The notes under the pieces: generated by a model
Databases searched by the model: none
Seen by the model: only the letters and a program-made list of their open reading frames with translations
What the model was told of the DNA's origin: nothing
Made by a program: the position numbers and the translations under genes
Shown here: piece by piece, positions 17,954-26,364 of the stretch
Numbering within the stretch: position 1 is the stretch's first letter
How the letters are laid out: each line of letters begins with the position of its first letter
Assembly: GCF_012928505.1 (NCBI RefSeq)
Contig: NZ_JABBJN010000023.1
Span: forward strand, 1-64,000
Origin: Achromobacter sp. Bel
GTDB taxonomy: Bacteria; Pseudomonadota; Gammaproteobacteria; Burkholderiales; Burkholderiaceae_B
Reading direction: 5' to 3'
Length of the DNA: 64,000 nucleotides

Positions 17954-17983
17954 TTGACGTTAAGGCGTAAGTCGCAGTATTAT
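17954..17983 (+). promoter_or_regulatory. Sigma70-type promoter for yceD-rpmF-plsX-fab
   Basis: TTGACG (17954-17959) and TATTAT (17978-17983) are separated by 18 bases. Transcription would start near 17990, giving a leader of about 167 nt before yceD that contains two tandem-repeat arrays. Confidence 0.6.
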
Positions 17984-18007
17984 CTAACGTTTTGCGGGAT
18001 TTTTGCA

Positions 18008-18057
18008 GTGCTTGTGGCTGGGTGCTTGTGTCTGGGTGCATGTGTCTGGTGCTTGTC
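18008..18057 (+). repeat. 14-bp tandem repeat array in the yceD leader
   Basis: Three consecutive units GTGCTTGTGGCTGG, GTGCTTGTGTCTGG and GTGCATGTGTCTGG (18008-18049) are followed by a partial unit TGCTTGTC. Units differ by one or two bases. It lies between the promoter and the yceD start. Confidence 0.8.
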
Positions 18058-18077
18058 GAAAGATCAGGTCCGGGGCA

Positions 18078-18110
18078 GTGCCAAGCCAATGCCAACCCAA
18101 TGCCAAGCCA
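18078..18110 (+). repeat. 11-bp tandem repeat array in the yceD leader
   Basis: Three units GTGCCAAGCCA, ATGCCAACCCA and ATGCCAAGCCA are followed by ATTTGGC, which can pair back with a GCCAA of the last unit. It is 20 bases after the 14-bp array and about 46 bases before yceD. Confidence 0.75.
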
Positions 18111-18156
18111 ATTTGGCAAAGCGTGAGCAATCGCAAAGACCCGTGAATGCAAAGGA

Positions 18157-18753
18157 TTGATCATTAAGCGCATCGATGCATTCGCATTTGCCCATAGCGG
18201 CAAGGAAGCGCATGGCACCATACCTCTTGTGCGGTTTTCGCGCGCGGTTGAAGGGTTACCCGAACAACCGCTGGGCGACGCCGGGCTTGTGACGTGGTCT
18301 GTGCGCGGTGAGGTGGGCAAGTCTGGTCTGTTGCTTGGCCGGCCCCTCTTGCACGTTCACGTGCAGGCGAACCCGGTGCTGGTGTGCCAGCGGTGCAATG
18401 CGCCGTTCGTGTATCCGGTCGATAGCGAAGTCCTCTTGCAGCTGGTCAAGTCCGAAGCCGATCTCGATGATGGCAATACCAACGGCGATTATTCCGATGG
18501 TCATGCCGGCGAGGACGATGAAGACGAAGAAGGAAATGGTTTTGTGTCCAACCAGCCTGAAAAGGTGGTCGGTTCGCATCATTTCGATCTGCTGGCCCAG
18601 ATCGAAGATGAGCTCATTCTGAGCGTTCCGTATGTGCCCAAGCATGAAGTATGCCCGGGCGCGCAGGCCAAAGTCAGCGAAGTTCTTGAAGAGCCCGCTG
18701 TCAAGCGTCCGTCGCCGTTTGCGGTGCTGGAACAACTGAAGCACAAAGATTGA
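18157..18753 (+). CDS. yceD: DUF177 / YceD large-subunit accumulation protein
   Basis: 198-aa DUF177 protein linked to 23S rRNA or large-subunit accumulation and nearly always encoded before rpmF. Visible features are [20 protein letters not shown] with its Cys-x2-Cys pair, an acidic low-complexity stretch near 105-125 (DDEDEEG), and the conserved [19 protein letters not shown]. The start is not certain: TTG 18157 ([11 protein letters not shown]) is the only start codon that fits the N-terminus, but AAAGGA lies directly against it, too close for an ideal ribosome-binding site. rpmF follows after 52 bases. Confidence 0.85.
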   Translation: MIIKRIDAFAFAHSGKEAHGTIPLVRFSRAVEGLPEQPLGDAGLVTWSVRGEVGKSGLLLGRPLLHVHVQANPVLVCQRCNAPFVYPVDSEVLLQLVKSEADLDDGNTNGDYSDGHAGEDDEDEEGNGFVSNQPEKVVGSHHFDLLAQIEDELILSVPYVPKHEVCPGAQAKVSEVLEEPAVKRPSPFAVLEQLKHKD

Positions 18754-18805
18754 GATCAACATCGGGCCGCATCGCGTACAATGCGCCCCGTTTCTAGGAG
18801 TCATC

Positions 18806-18988
18806 ATGGCCGTTCAACAAAACAAGAAGTCCCCCTCCAAGCGCGGTATGCACCGTTCGCACGATTTTCTGGTTGCCCCGTCGACCGCCATCGAGCCGAA
18901 CACCGGCGAAACGCACCTGCGTCACCACATCAGCCCCAACGGCTTTTACCGTGGCCGCAAGGTCCTGAAGACCAAGGCCGACGAATAA
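18806..18988 (+). CDS. rpmF: 50S ribosomal protein L32
   Basis: 60-aa L32 protein of the large subunit. It has the typical basic start [20 protein letters not shown] and the C-terminal half [19 protein letters not shown]. It is the common variant without the four zinc cysteines. TAGGAG lies just upstream of ATG 18806. The gene sits between yceD and plsX, the conserved order in proteobacteria. Confidence 0.97.
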   Translation: MAVQQNKKSPSKRGMHRSHDFLVAPSTAIEPNTGETHLRHHISPNGFYRGRKVLKTKADE

Positions 18989-19047
18989 GGCCCCCGGGCC
19001 GAACTCGTACTCGGACCAATTCGGCTGCGCGCTGATACCTGGCACCC

Positions 19048-20115
19048 GTGATACGCATCGCCATAGACTGTATGGGCGGAGACTTCGGTCTGCCCGTCAC
19101 GATTCCGGCTGCGATCGAGTTCGCCCGGCAATTTCCGGATACCCGGCTATTGCTGGTCGGGCTTCCCGACGCTATCGAAGCGGCGCTCTCAGAGCACCGC
19201 GGCGTGGCGCGCGATCGCATGGAAATCGTGGCGGCATCCGAGGTCGTCACCATGGACGACCCGGTCGAGGTCGCCTTGCGCCGCAAAAAAGACTCCTCCA
19301 TGCGCCTGGCCGCCCAGTCCGTCAAGGACGGGCGCGCTGACGCCTGCGTTTCCGCCGGCAACACGGGCGCATGGATGGCCATTTCACGCTACGTGCTCAA
19401 GACGCTGGACGGTATCGACCGCCCCGCGATCGCCACTTCCATTCCGAACCAGACGGGCCGCGCCACCACGGTGCTGGACCTGGGTGCGAACGTGGATTGC
19501 TCGGCCGAGCACCTACTGCAATTCGCCATCATGGGCGCCGCGCTGTCGCAGGCGGTGGACCATCGTGAGAACCCCTCCGTGGGCTTGCTCAACATCGGCG
19601 AAGAAGTCATCAAGGGCAACGAAGTCGTCAAGGAAGCTGCAGAGCTTCTGCGCGGCAGCCCGTTGAATTTCTACGGCAACGTGGAAGGCAATGACATCTT
19701 CAAGGGTACGGTCGACGTCGTCGTGTGCGACGGTTTCGTCGGCAACGTCGTGCTCAAGTCCGTCGAGGGGCTGGCGAAGATGCTGTCCAGCATCATTCGC
19801 GAAGAGTTCAAACGCAACATCATCACCCTGTTGGCCGGCGCGATCGCCCAGCCGGTGCTCAACCGTCTGCGCAACCGCGTCGACAACCGTCGCTATAACG
19901 GCGCCGCGTTGCTGGGCTTGCGCGGCGTGGTCATCAAGAGCCATGGTTCCGCAGATGTCTACGCCTACGGTTTTGCGTTGCAACGAGCTCGCGAAGCCGT
20001 AGTGAGTAAACTGCTGGAGCGCACCGCTCAGACGGTCGCGCAGATTACCAAGCGCGTTCAATCGGGCGAGGGCGCCGCAACGCCCTCGCGGAACGTCGCT
20101 GGGGACACCGCTTGA
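19048..20115 (+). CDS. plsX: Phosphate acyltransferase PlsX
   Basis: Converts acyl-ACP to acyl-phosphate, the donor for PlsY in phospholipid synthesis; a peripheral membrane enzyme. The 355-aa protein opens with [13 protein letters not shown] and has [72 protein letters not shown] and the C-terminal [15 protein letters not shown]. The start is GTG 19048, without a clear Shine-Dalgarno sequence. It overlaps fabH (TGATG at 20113-20117). Confidence 0.95.
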   Translation: MIRIAIDCMGGDFGLPVTIPAAIEFARQFPDTRLLLVGLPDAIEAALSEHRGVARDRMEIVAASEVVTMDDPVEVALRRKKDSSMRLAAQSVKDGRADACVSAGNTGAWMAISRYVLKTLDGIDRPAIATSIPNQTGRATTVLDLGANVDCSAEHLLQFAIMGAALSQAVDHRENPSVGLLNIGEEVIKGNEVVKEAAELLRGSPLNFYGNVEGNDIFKGTVDVVVCDGFVGNVVLKSVEGLAKMLSSIIREEFKRNIITLLAGAIAQPVLNRLRNRVDNRRYNGAALLGLRGVVIKSHGSADVYAYGFALQRAREAVVSKLLERTAQTVAQITKRVQSGEGAATPSRNVAGDTA

Positions 20116-21101
20116 TGGATACCGCAATGAAATATTCCGCAATCGCGGGCACCGGCAGCTTCTTGCCGGAACGCGTGGTTTCGAATGACGAATTGGCAGC
20201 GGAGCTGGCGACGCGCGATATCGCCACGTCCGACGAGTGGATCGTTGAGCGCACGGGCATCCGTCAGCGCCATCTCGCCGAACGCGGCGTCACGACCAGC
20301 CAGCTTGCCACCGAGGCTTCGCGCCGCGCGCTGGCCGATGCCGGCGTCGACGCATCCGAGGTTGATTTGATCATCGTGGCCACGTCCACGCCCGATTTCG
20401 TGTTTCCGAGCACGGCATGCCTGGTGCAGGCCAACCTCGGCGCCAAGGGATCGGCGGCGTTCGACGTGCAGGCCGTGTGCAGCGGCTTCGTCTACGCCGT
20501 GACCACCGCCGACAGCTTCATCCGCGCGGGCCGTGCCCGTTGCGCGCTGGTGATCGGCGCGGAAGTGTTTTCGCGCATCCTGGACTGGAATGACCGCAGC
20601 ACGTGCGTGCTGTTTGGCGACGGCGCCGGCGCCGTGGTGCTGAAGGCGTCCGACGAGCCGGGCATCCTGGCCGCGCAGTTGCATGCCGATGGCAGCCAGA
20701 TGAAGATCCTTAGCGCCGCAGGCAACGTGGCCTATGGCGACGTGACGGGCGATCCGTTCCTGCGCATGGACGGCCAGGCCGTGTTCAAGCAGGCCGTGAC
20801 TGTGCTGGACCGCTCGGCGCGCGACACCTGCGCGGAAGCCGGCATCGAACTCGCCGACGTCGATTGGCTGATCCCGCATCAGGCGAACGTCCGCATCCTG
20901 AATTTCCTGGCGCGCAAGCTTGCCGTGCCGGTCGAAAAAGTCGTCATCACCGTTGATAGCCACGCCAACACTTCTGCGGCCAGCGTGCCGCTGGCACTGG
21001 ATGCCGCGCGCCGCGATGGCCGCGTCAAGCCGGGTCAGCTCATTCTGATGCAAGGCGTGGGCGGCGGATTCACCTGGGGCTCGGTACTCGCCCGCATGTA
21101 A
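20115..21101 (+). CDS. fabH: Beta-ketoacyl-ACP synthase III
   Basis: Starts fatty acid chains by condensing acetyl-CoA with malonyl-ACP. The 328-aa thiolase-fold protein has [13 protein letters not shown] (active-site Cys), [10 protein letters not shown] (catalytic His), [16 protein letters not shown] (catalytic Asn) and the terminal [13 protein letters not shown] chose ATG 20115, which overlaps the plsX stop as TGATG; ATG 20127 ([10 protein letters not shown]) is also possible and aligns with the E. coli N-terminus. It is within the yceD-to-fabF gene order. Confidence 0.96.
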   Translation: MDTAMKYSAIAGTGSFLPERVVSNDELAAELATRDIATSDEWIVERTGIRQRHLAERGVTTSQLATEASRRALADAGVDASEVDLIIVATSTPDFVFPSTACLVQANLGAKGSAAFDVQAVCSGFVYAVTTADSFIRAGRARCALVIGAEVFSRILDWNDRSTCVLFGDGAGAVVLKASDEPGILAAQLHADGSQMKILSAAGNVAYGDVTGDPFLRMDGQAVFKQAVTVLDRSARDTCAEAGIELADVDWLIPHQANVRILNFLARKLAVPVEKVVITVDSHANTSAASVPLALDAARRDGRVKPGQLILMQGVGGGFTWGSVLARM

Positions 21102-21194
21102 GGGTGTGCCCCGGCCAGGGCGGCGCATGCGTCGTCGCCCGCGGGGCGTGCCTGACATCCCACACAGACACTGAATCAATCCAACCGGTCAACC

Positions 21195-22130
21195 ATGAAA
21201 ATCGCATTTGTCTTCCCTGGCCAAGGTTCGCAAGCTGTCGGCATGCTGGATGCCTGGTCGGGCGTGGCCGCCGTCACGGACACCGTGGCGCAGGCTTCGC
21301 AAGCCCTGGGGCAGGATCTGGGCGCGCTGATCGCCCAAGGCCCGGTGGAGCAGCTCAACCTGACCACCAACACTCAACCGGCGATGCTGACTGCAGGCGT
21401 GGCGTTCTACGCCGCCTGGCGCGCCGCCGGCGGCCGCAAGCCCGACGTCGTGGCCGGTCATAGCCTGGGCGAATACGCCGCGCTGACCGCCGCCGGTTCG
21501 CTCGCTTTGGAAGATGCCGTGCGCCTGGTGCGCGTGCGCGCCGACGCGATGCAGGCCGCCGTGCCGGTCGGTACGGGCGCCATGGCCGCCATCCTGGGCC
21601 TGGACGACGATGCCGTGCGCGCCGCCTGCGCGCAGGCTGCTCAAGGCGAAATCGTCGAAGCCGTGAATTTCAATGCGCCCGCTCAGGTCGTGATCGCGGG
21701 GCACAAAGCCGCCGTCGAGCGCGCCTGCGAACTGGCCAAGGCTGCGGGCGCCAAGCGTGCGCTGCTGCTGCCGGTGTCCGCCCCGTTCCACTCCAGCCTG
21801 CTCAAACCCGCCGCCGACGTGCTGGCCAGCGCATTGGCTGGCGTCACGGTCTCGGCGCCGCAGATCCCGGTCATCAACAACGTTGATGTCGCCTCGCCCG
21901 TGGAACCCGGGGCAATCCGGGATGCGCTGGTGCGTCAGGCATGGCATCCTGTGCGCTGGGTCGAAACCCTGCGCGCGATGAAGGCGCAAGGCGTCACCCA
22001 CATCATCGAGTGCGGCCCCGGCAAGGTGCTGGCGGGCCTGACCAAGCGCATCGACCCCGAACTTACCGGCATGGCCATTACCGATCCCGCTTCGCTTGAA
22101 GCCGCGTTGGCCGCCGTTAACGGAAATTAA
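21195..22130 (+). CDS. fabD: Malonyl-CoA:ACP transacylase
   Basis: Loads malonyl groups onto ACP for chain elongation. The 311-aa alpha/beta hydrolase-like protein has KIAFVFPGQGSQAVGML, the nucleophile motif VVAGHSLGEYAAL (Ser), the substrate Arg in RVRADAMQAAVPVG, and the catalytic His in VSAPFHSSLLKP. It lies 94 bases after fabH and precedes fabG by 4 bases. Confidence 0.96.
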   Translation: MKIAFVFPGQGSQAVGMLDAWSGVAAVTDTVAQASQALGQDLGALIAQGPVEQLNLTTNTQPAMLTAGVAFYAAWRAAGGRKPDVVAGHSLGEYAALTAAGSLALEDAVRLVRVRADAMQAAVPVGTGAMAAILGLDDDAVRAACAQAAQGEIVEAVNFNAPAQVVIAGHKAAVERACELAKAAGAKRALLLPVSAPFHSSLLKPAADVLASALAGVTVSAPQIPVINNVDVASPVEPGAIRDALVRQAWHPVRWVETLRAMKAQGVTHIIECGPGKVLAGLTKRIDPELTGMAITDPASLEAALAAVNGN

Positions 22131-22134
22131 AGAC

Positions 22135-22884
22135 ATGGACTCTTCGATCGAACTGCAGGGCAAGATCGCCCTGGTGACCGGCGCCACGCGCGGCATCGGC
22201 CGCGCCATCGCCCAGGAGCTGGCTGCACGCGGCGCGACCGTCGTGGGCACCGCGACATCCGAATCGGGCGCGGCCGCCATCACCGAAGCCCTGGCGCCGT
22301 CCGGCGGCCGCGGCGTGGTGCTGAACGTGACCGACGCCGAAGCGTGCGACGCGTTGATCGACGCGCTGGGCAAGGAAGGCGGCGGTCCGCACATCCTCGT
22401 CAATAACGCCGGCATCACCCGCGATACGCTGGCGATGCGCATGAAGGACGACGACTGGTCCGCGGTCCTGGACACGAACCTGACGTCCGTGTTCCGCCTG
22501 TCGCGCGCCGTGTTGCGCAACATGATGAAGGCCCGTTGGGGACGCATCATCAACGTCACGTCCGTCGTGGGGTCCAGCGGCAACGCCGGCCAGGCCAATT
22601 ACGCCGCCGCCAAGGCGGGCGTGTCGGGCATGTCGCGCGCCCTGGCTCGCGAGTTGGGCAGCCGCAACATCACCGTGAACTGTGTCGCGCCCGGTTTCAT
22701 CGATACCGACATGACGCGTGCGCTGGCTGAAAGCCAGACCACGGCGCTGTTGCAGCAGATTCCGCTGGGCCGTTTGGGCTCACCCGAAGACATCGCCCAT
22801 GCGGTGGCCTTTTTGTCCGGGCCGCAAGCGGGTTACATTACCGGCACCACCCTGCACGTAAACGGCGGGATGTACATGCAATAA
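22135..22884 (+). CDS. fabG: 3-oxoacyl-ACP reductase
   Basis: NADPH-dependent reduction of 3-oxoacyl-ACP in elongation. The 249-aa SDR has the cofactor loop [21 protein letters not shown], the catalytic Ser in [15 protein letters not shown], the YAAAKAG catalytic Tyr/Lys pair and [15 protein letters not shown] 22135 starts 4 bases after fabD; the in-frame ATG at 22096 lies inside fabD and adds a non-homologous lead. A 214-bp gap with its own promoter separates it from acpP. Confidence 0.95.
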
Positions 22885-22896
22885 ATCACGAATTGC

Positions 22897-22921
22897 GCGT
22901 GGGTGGCCAAGGCCGCCACGC
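22897..22921 (+). other. Hairpin after fabG
   Basis: GCGTGG pairs with CCACGC, with an inner GGCC-AA-GGCC. It lies 12 bases after the fabG stop and is not followed by a T tract. It may mark the 3' end or a processing point of the fabDG message before the acpP promoter. Confidence 0.35.
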
Positions 22922-23041
22922 CGCCGCCGGGCAACCGGCGAGGCCGCGCGCAGTTCATCCGGAAACGCCGCATACCGGTATTCCTGTGCCCTTCCGGGCG
23001 ACAGAACAAGTGCGCGGTGTTATTTTTGTCACGGCCAGGCG

Positions 23042-23068
23042 TTGCTTTCCTCTACGCTTGGCTATAAT
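23042..23068 (+). promoter_or_regulatory. acpP promoter candidate
   Basis: A perfect TATAAT (23063-23068) is preceded by TTGCTT (23042-23047) with a short 15-base spacer, or by GTTGCT with 16. It is 31 bases before the acpP start codon, so acpP can be transcribed independently of fabG. Confidence 0.55.
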
Positions 23069-23098
23069 TCGCGGGATTTTTCCCAATTGGAGATCTGC

Positions 23099-23338
23099 AT
23101 GGAAAGCATCGAACAGCGCGTCAAGAAGATCGTCGCTGAACAACTTGGCGTGAACGAAGCCGAGATCAAGAACGAATCCTCCTTCCTTGACGACCTCGGT
23201 GCCGATTCGCTCGACATGGTCGAACTGGTCATGGCGCTCGAAGACGAATTCGAGACCGAGATCCCCGACGAAGAGGCCGAAAAGATCACGACCGTGCAAC
23301 AAGCGATTGACTACATCAATTCGCACGGTAAGCAGTAA
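23099..23338 (+). CDS. acpP: Acyl carrier protein
   Basis: 79-aa carrier of growing acyl chains. The acidic four-helix protein contains [18 protein letters not shown], where the Ser carries the 4'-phosphopantetheine arm, and [15 protein letters not shown] 23099 has GGAG 8 bases upstream; the upstream extension to 23042 is not homologous. The gene is preceded by its own -10 box and followed by a structured gap before fabF. Confidence 0.97.
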
Positions 23339-23353
23339 GCTCAGCCTATATCC

Positions 23354-23471
23354 TTCCGGTTGCCCGACTTTCGGGGCCAACCGGGAAACGGGGCGGTTTC
23401 AGGAATTTGCCGTGTGGTCCGCATGCGGGAAGGGCATAGTCATGCCCGACCCGCTTTCGCGTGGGCCACAC
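23354..23471 (+). promoter_or_regulatory. Chain of stem-loops in the acpP-fabF gap
   Basis: Three inverted repeats follow one another. CCGGTTG (23356-23362) pairs with CAACCGG (23378-23384), with an inner CCGA/TCGG. GAAAC/GTTTC lies at about 23385-23400. A larger structure at 23412-23471 has outer GTGTGG/CCACAC, a middle GCGGG/CCCGC and an inner GGGCAT-AGTC-ATGCCC. None has a T tract. They may set the acpP:fabF ratio by partial termination or RNA processing. Confidence 0.5.
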
Positions 23472-23523
23472 GTGCAGCGCATCCCGAAAGCCGCCTTTCT
23501 TTTGTCTGTTTGAGGAGTCATCC

Positions 23524-24753
23524 GTGAAGCGACGTGTCGTCATCACCGGCCTTGGTATCGTTTCTCCTGTAGGAAACGACCTGACCACCGCTTGGGACAA
23601 TATCGTCAACGGACGTTCTGGCATCAGCCGCATCACCCGTTTCGATCCCTCGGCCATCACTACGCACATTGCTGGCGAAGTCAAAGACTTCGACATCAGC
23701 ACCTATGTCTCGTCCAAGGAAGCCCGCCAGATGGATACGTTTATCCATTACGGCCTGGCTGCCGGGATGCAGGCATGGCGCGATTGCGGCCTGGAAGTCA
23801 CCGAAGCCAATGCCGAGCGCATCGGCGTGATCGTGGGCTCCGGTATCGGCGGTTTGCCGCGCATCGAAGAAACCCAGGTCGAGTACCTGGCCAAGGGTCC
23901 GCGACGGATCTCCCCGTTCTTCGTGCCGGGTTCGCTGATCAACCTGATCTCCGGTCATTTGTCCATTGCCTATGGCATGAAGGGTCCGAGCTATGCCGTC
24001 GTCTCGGCCTGCACCACCGGGCTGCATTGCATCGGCGACGCAGCGCGCCTGATCGAGTACGGCGATGCGGACGTCATGGTGGCGGGCGGCGCCGAATCGA
24101 CCGTGTCCCCGCTGGGCATCGGCGGTTTCGCCGCGATGCGCGCCCTGTCGACCCGCAACGATGACCCTCAGACGGCCTCGCGCCCCTGGGACCGCGACCG
24201 CGACGGCTTCGTGCTGGGCGAGGGCGCCGGTGTTCTCGTGCTGGAAGAATACGAGCATGCCAAGAAGCGCGGCGCGCGCATCTATGGCGAGCTCGCGGGC
24301 TACGGCATGAGCTCGGACGCGCACCACATCACGGCCCCCGACAAGGACGGCCCGCGCCGCGGCGTGCTCAACGCGCTGCGCAACGGCGGCCTGAACGCGG
24401 ATGACATCCAGTATGTCAATGCCCACGGCACGTCCACGCCGCTTGGCGACAAGAACGAAACCGATGCGCTGAAGCTGGCGTTCGGCGATCACGCCAAGAA
24501 GCTGGTGGTCAACTCGACCAAATCCATGACCGGGCACTTGCTCGGCGCGGCAGGCGGCATCGAGGCCGTGTTCACCACGCTGGCCGTGTACAACCAGGTA
24601 TCGCCTCCCACGATCAACATCTTCAATCAAGATCCGGAATGCGATCTGGATTACTGCGCGAACGAAGCGCGGCAGATGAAGATCGAGGTCGGCCTGTCCA
24701 ACTCGTTCGGCTTCGGCGGCACCAACGGCTCCATGGCCGTTCGCCGGGTCTGA
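23524..24753 (+). CDS. fabF: Beta-ketoacyl-ACP synthase II
   Basis: Elongating condensing enzyme of fatty acid synthesis. The 409-aa protein begins [19 protein letters not shown] and has the active-site Cys in [14 protein letters not shown], the two catalytic His in [11 protein letters not shown] and [12 protein letters not shown], and the terminal [15 protein letters not shown] chose GTG 23524 because GAGGAG lies just upstream; the frame back to 23461 is not homologous. The next gene begins 1 base after the stop. Confidence 0.96.
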   Translation: MKRRVVITGLGIVSPVGNDLTTAWDNIVNGRSGISRITRFDPSAITTHIAGEVKDFDISTYVSSKEARQMDTFIHYGLAAGMQAWRDCGLEVTEANAERIGVIVGSGIGGLPRIEETQVEYLAKGPRRISPFFVPGSLINLISGHLSIAYGMKGPSYAVVSACTTGLHCIGDAARLIEYGDADVMVAGGAESTVSPLGIGGFAAMRALSTRNDDPQTASRPWDRDRDGFVLGEGAGVLVLEEYEHAKKRGARIYGELAGYGMSSDAHHITAPDKDGPRRGVLNALRNGGLNADDIQYVNAHGTSTPLGDKNETDALKLAFGDHAKKLVVNSTKSMTGHLLGAAGGIEAVFTTLAVYNQVSPPTINIFNQDPECDLDYCANEARQMKIEVGLSNSFGFGGTNGSMAVRRV

Positions 24754-24754
24754 T

Positions 24755-25249
24755 TTGGCAGGCTCGGACGCAGGGCGCTGGTCGTTTCAGGTGCCTGCCG
24801 GGCAGCCGCCTGGCGTCCGTGCGCTTGGCGGCCTGGCGATCGCCGTGGCTGCGGCCTGTGCGCTGACGGCGGCTTCCTGGAGCGGCCTGGCATGGGCAGC
24901 GAGCGCGGTGATCGCGCTGCTGCTTGTGCTGGCCGGGCTGTTACACTCGGCACGGAGCAGCCTGTCCCCGGTATCGGCATTACGCACGGCGACCGGGGCT
25001 GGGCGCTGGCAGGTCTGCCTGCCGCAAGGCTGGCAAGACGCGGTGCTGCTGAATCAGCAGCGCGGCCCGCGCTGGCTCACGCTCACTTTGCAGCCCTTGC
25101 CCACCGGGAGTACGGCCTTTACAAATAGCATAATCACCCTCACCGTCTGGCAGCGGACGTTGCGACCGGAGTCCTGGCGGCGCCTTTGCCTGCTGACGGG
25201 CACGGCGCGGCGCGCACAGCCGGCGGCACGCCCGCAGGAGGCGTCATGA
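24755..25249 (+). CDS. Hypothetical membrane protein, YgfX-like
   Basis: 164-aa protein of uncertain function. It has two adjacent hydrophobic segments (about 25-62: LGGLAIAVAAACALTAAS and LAWAASAVIALLLVLAGLLH) followed by a basic, Trp-rich soluble part (GRWQVCLPQGWQDAVLLNQQ). This two-TM layout resembles the YgfX/CptA-like proteins, but the match is structural only. The start is TTG 24755, 1 base after the fabF stop, and the end overlaps rpoE by 4 bases (ATGA). It is therefore coupled both to fatty acid synthesis and to the sigma-E module. Confidence 0.65.
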   Translation: MAGSDAGRWSFQVPAGQPPGVRALGGLAIAVAAACALTAASWSGLAWAASAVIALLLVLAGLLHSARSSLSPVSALRTATGAGRWQVCLPQGWQDAVLLNQQRGPRWLTLTLQPLPTGSTAFTNSIITLTVWQRTLRPESWRRLCLLTGTARRAQPAARPQEAS

Positions 25250-25845
25250 GCGAGCGCGAAGTCGACGCCGAGCTTGTCGCGCGCGTTCAACGGGGCGACA
25301 AGAAGGCCTTTGATCTGCTGGTGCTGAAGTACCAGCGCAAGATCCTGCGCCTGCTGGCCCGGATGATCCGCGATCCCTCTGAAATCGAGGACGTGGCCCA
25401 GGAAGCCTTCATCAAGGCCTATCGGGCCTTGCCCCAGTTCCGGGGTGACAGCGCGTTCTATACCTGGTTGTATCGTATCGCCATCAATACGGCGCGCAAT
25501 TGGCTGGCCTCGCAGGGCCGGCGGCCCAGCGCGCCAAATGCGATAGAAACGGAAGACGGTGAAACTTTTAACGAAACCGACAACCTAACCGATATAAGCA
25601 CGCCGGAGTCCATGGTTGCCAGCCGCGAAATCGCCGAGACGGTGAACGCGGCCATCGAGGAATTGCCCGAAGAGTTGCGCACCGCAATTGTCCTGCGTGA
25701 AATCGAAGGTATGAGTTACGAAGACATCGCCCAGAGCATGGATTGCCCGATCGGTACGGTGCGCTCCCGCATTTTTCGTGCGCGCGAGGCCATCGCGACC
25801 AAATTGCGTCCATTGCTTGGCACCGATGCCGAGCGTCGCTGGTAA
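25246..25845 (+). CDS. rpoE: RNA polymerase sigma-E factor
   Basis: ECF sigma factor for envelope stress. The 199-aa protein has region 2 (FDLLVLKYQRKILRLLARM, EDVAQEAFIKAYRALPQFRG, FYTWLYRIAINTARN) and region 4 (IEELPEELRTAIVLREIEGM and the helix-turn-helix YEDIAQSMDCPIGTVRSRIFRARE). ATG 25246 has CAGGAGG upstream and overlaps the preceding gene by 4 bases. It is followed by rseA, rseB and mucD, the usual sigma-E cluster. Confidence 0.96.
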   Translation: MSEREVDAELVARVQRGDKKAFDLLVLKYQRKILRLLARMIRDPSEIEDVAQEAFIKAYRALPQFRGDSAFYTWLYRIAINTARNWLASQGRRPSAPNAIETEDGETFNETDNLTDISTPESMVASREIAETVNAAIEELPEELRTAIVLREIEGMSYEDIAQSMDCPIGTVRSRIFRAREAIATKLRPLLGTDAERRW

Positions 25846-25857
25846 GGAGTGGCAGTC

Positions 25858-26364
25858 ATGCAAACCGCAGCCAAGTCCGTTGAAATCGCCGAATCCTCCT
25901 GGGAGGAATCGGTTTCCGCCTGGATGGACGGAGAAGATTCCGACGATATTCTTCCCAGTCTGTTGTCCAAGGAAGGACGTCAGACCTGGGACACCTATCA
26001 TTTGATCGGTGATTCCCTCCGTAATGCCGACCTGGCATTGACGCCCAGCGCGGCGTTCCAGTCCCGGCTGGCGCGGGCGCTGGATGCCGAACTGCCGATC
26101 GTGGCGGCGCCCCGGCGCCGTTCGCCGTTGCGCTATGGCCTGTCCGGCCTGGCGGTGGCCGCCGCTGTGGCGACCGTCGCCTGGGTGGCTCAGCCCTATC
26201 TGACGGGCACGCCGGCCACCGAAGTGCGCGTGCTGGCCGACGCCAGCGGCACGCCTGCCTCCGCGGAGGATGCGGGCCTGCGCGACTACCTGGAGGCCCA
26301 TCGCCAGATGGCCGGCCCCAGCGCGGTGCGTCAAGTCTCGTTCGACGTCGGGGCGGGGCGTTGA
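25858..26364 (+). CDS. rseA: Anti-sigma-E factor RseA
   Basis: Inner-membrane anti-sigma factor that holds RpoE inactive until proteolysis releases it. The 168-aa protein has the N-terminal sigma-binding domain (ESVSAWMDGEDSDDILPSLL, TWDTYHLIGDSLR), one TM segment near 95-110 (YGLSGLAVAAAVATVAWVA) and a periplasmic tail. ATG 25858 sits 8 bases after AAGGAG; the GTG at 25849 overlaps that site and is unlikely. The stop overlaps rseB (TGATG). Confidence 0.92.
   Translation: MQTAAKSVEIAESSWEESVSAWMDGEDSDDILPSLLSKEGRQTWDTYHLIGDSLRNADLALTPSAAFQSRLARALDAELPIVAAPRRRSPLRYGLSGLAVAAAVATVAWVAQPYLTGTPATEVRVLADASGTPASAEDAGLRDYLEAHRQMAGPSAVRQVSFDVGAGR

Noticed and set aside
17936-18160. A 74-codon frame with a hydrophobic stretch upstream of yceD
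   Set aside because: It starts inside maf, is built on the 14-bp and 11-bp repeats, and has no ribosome-binding site; better seen as a non-coding leader.
20112-20114. TTG as the start of fabH
   Set aside because: ATG 20115, overlapping the plsX stop, is next to it and is a better codon; ATG 20127 is the other real option.
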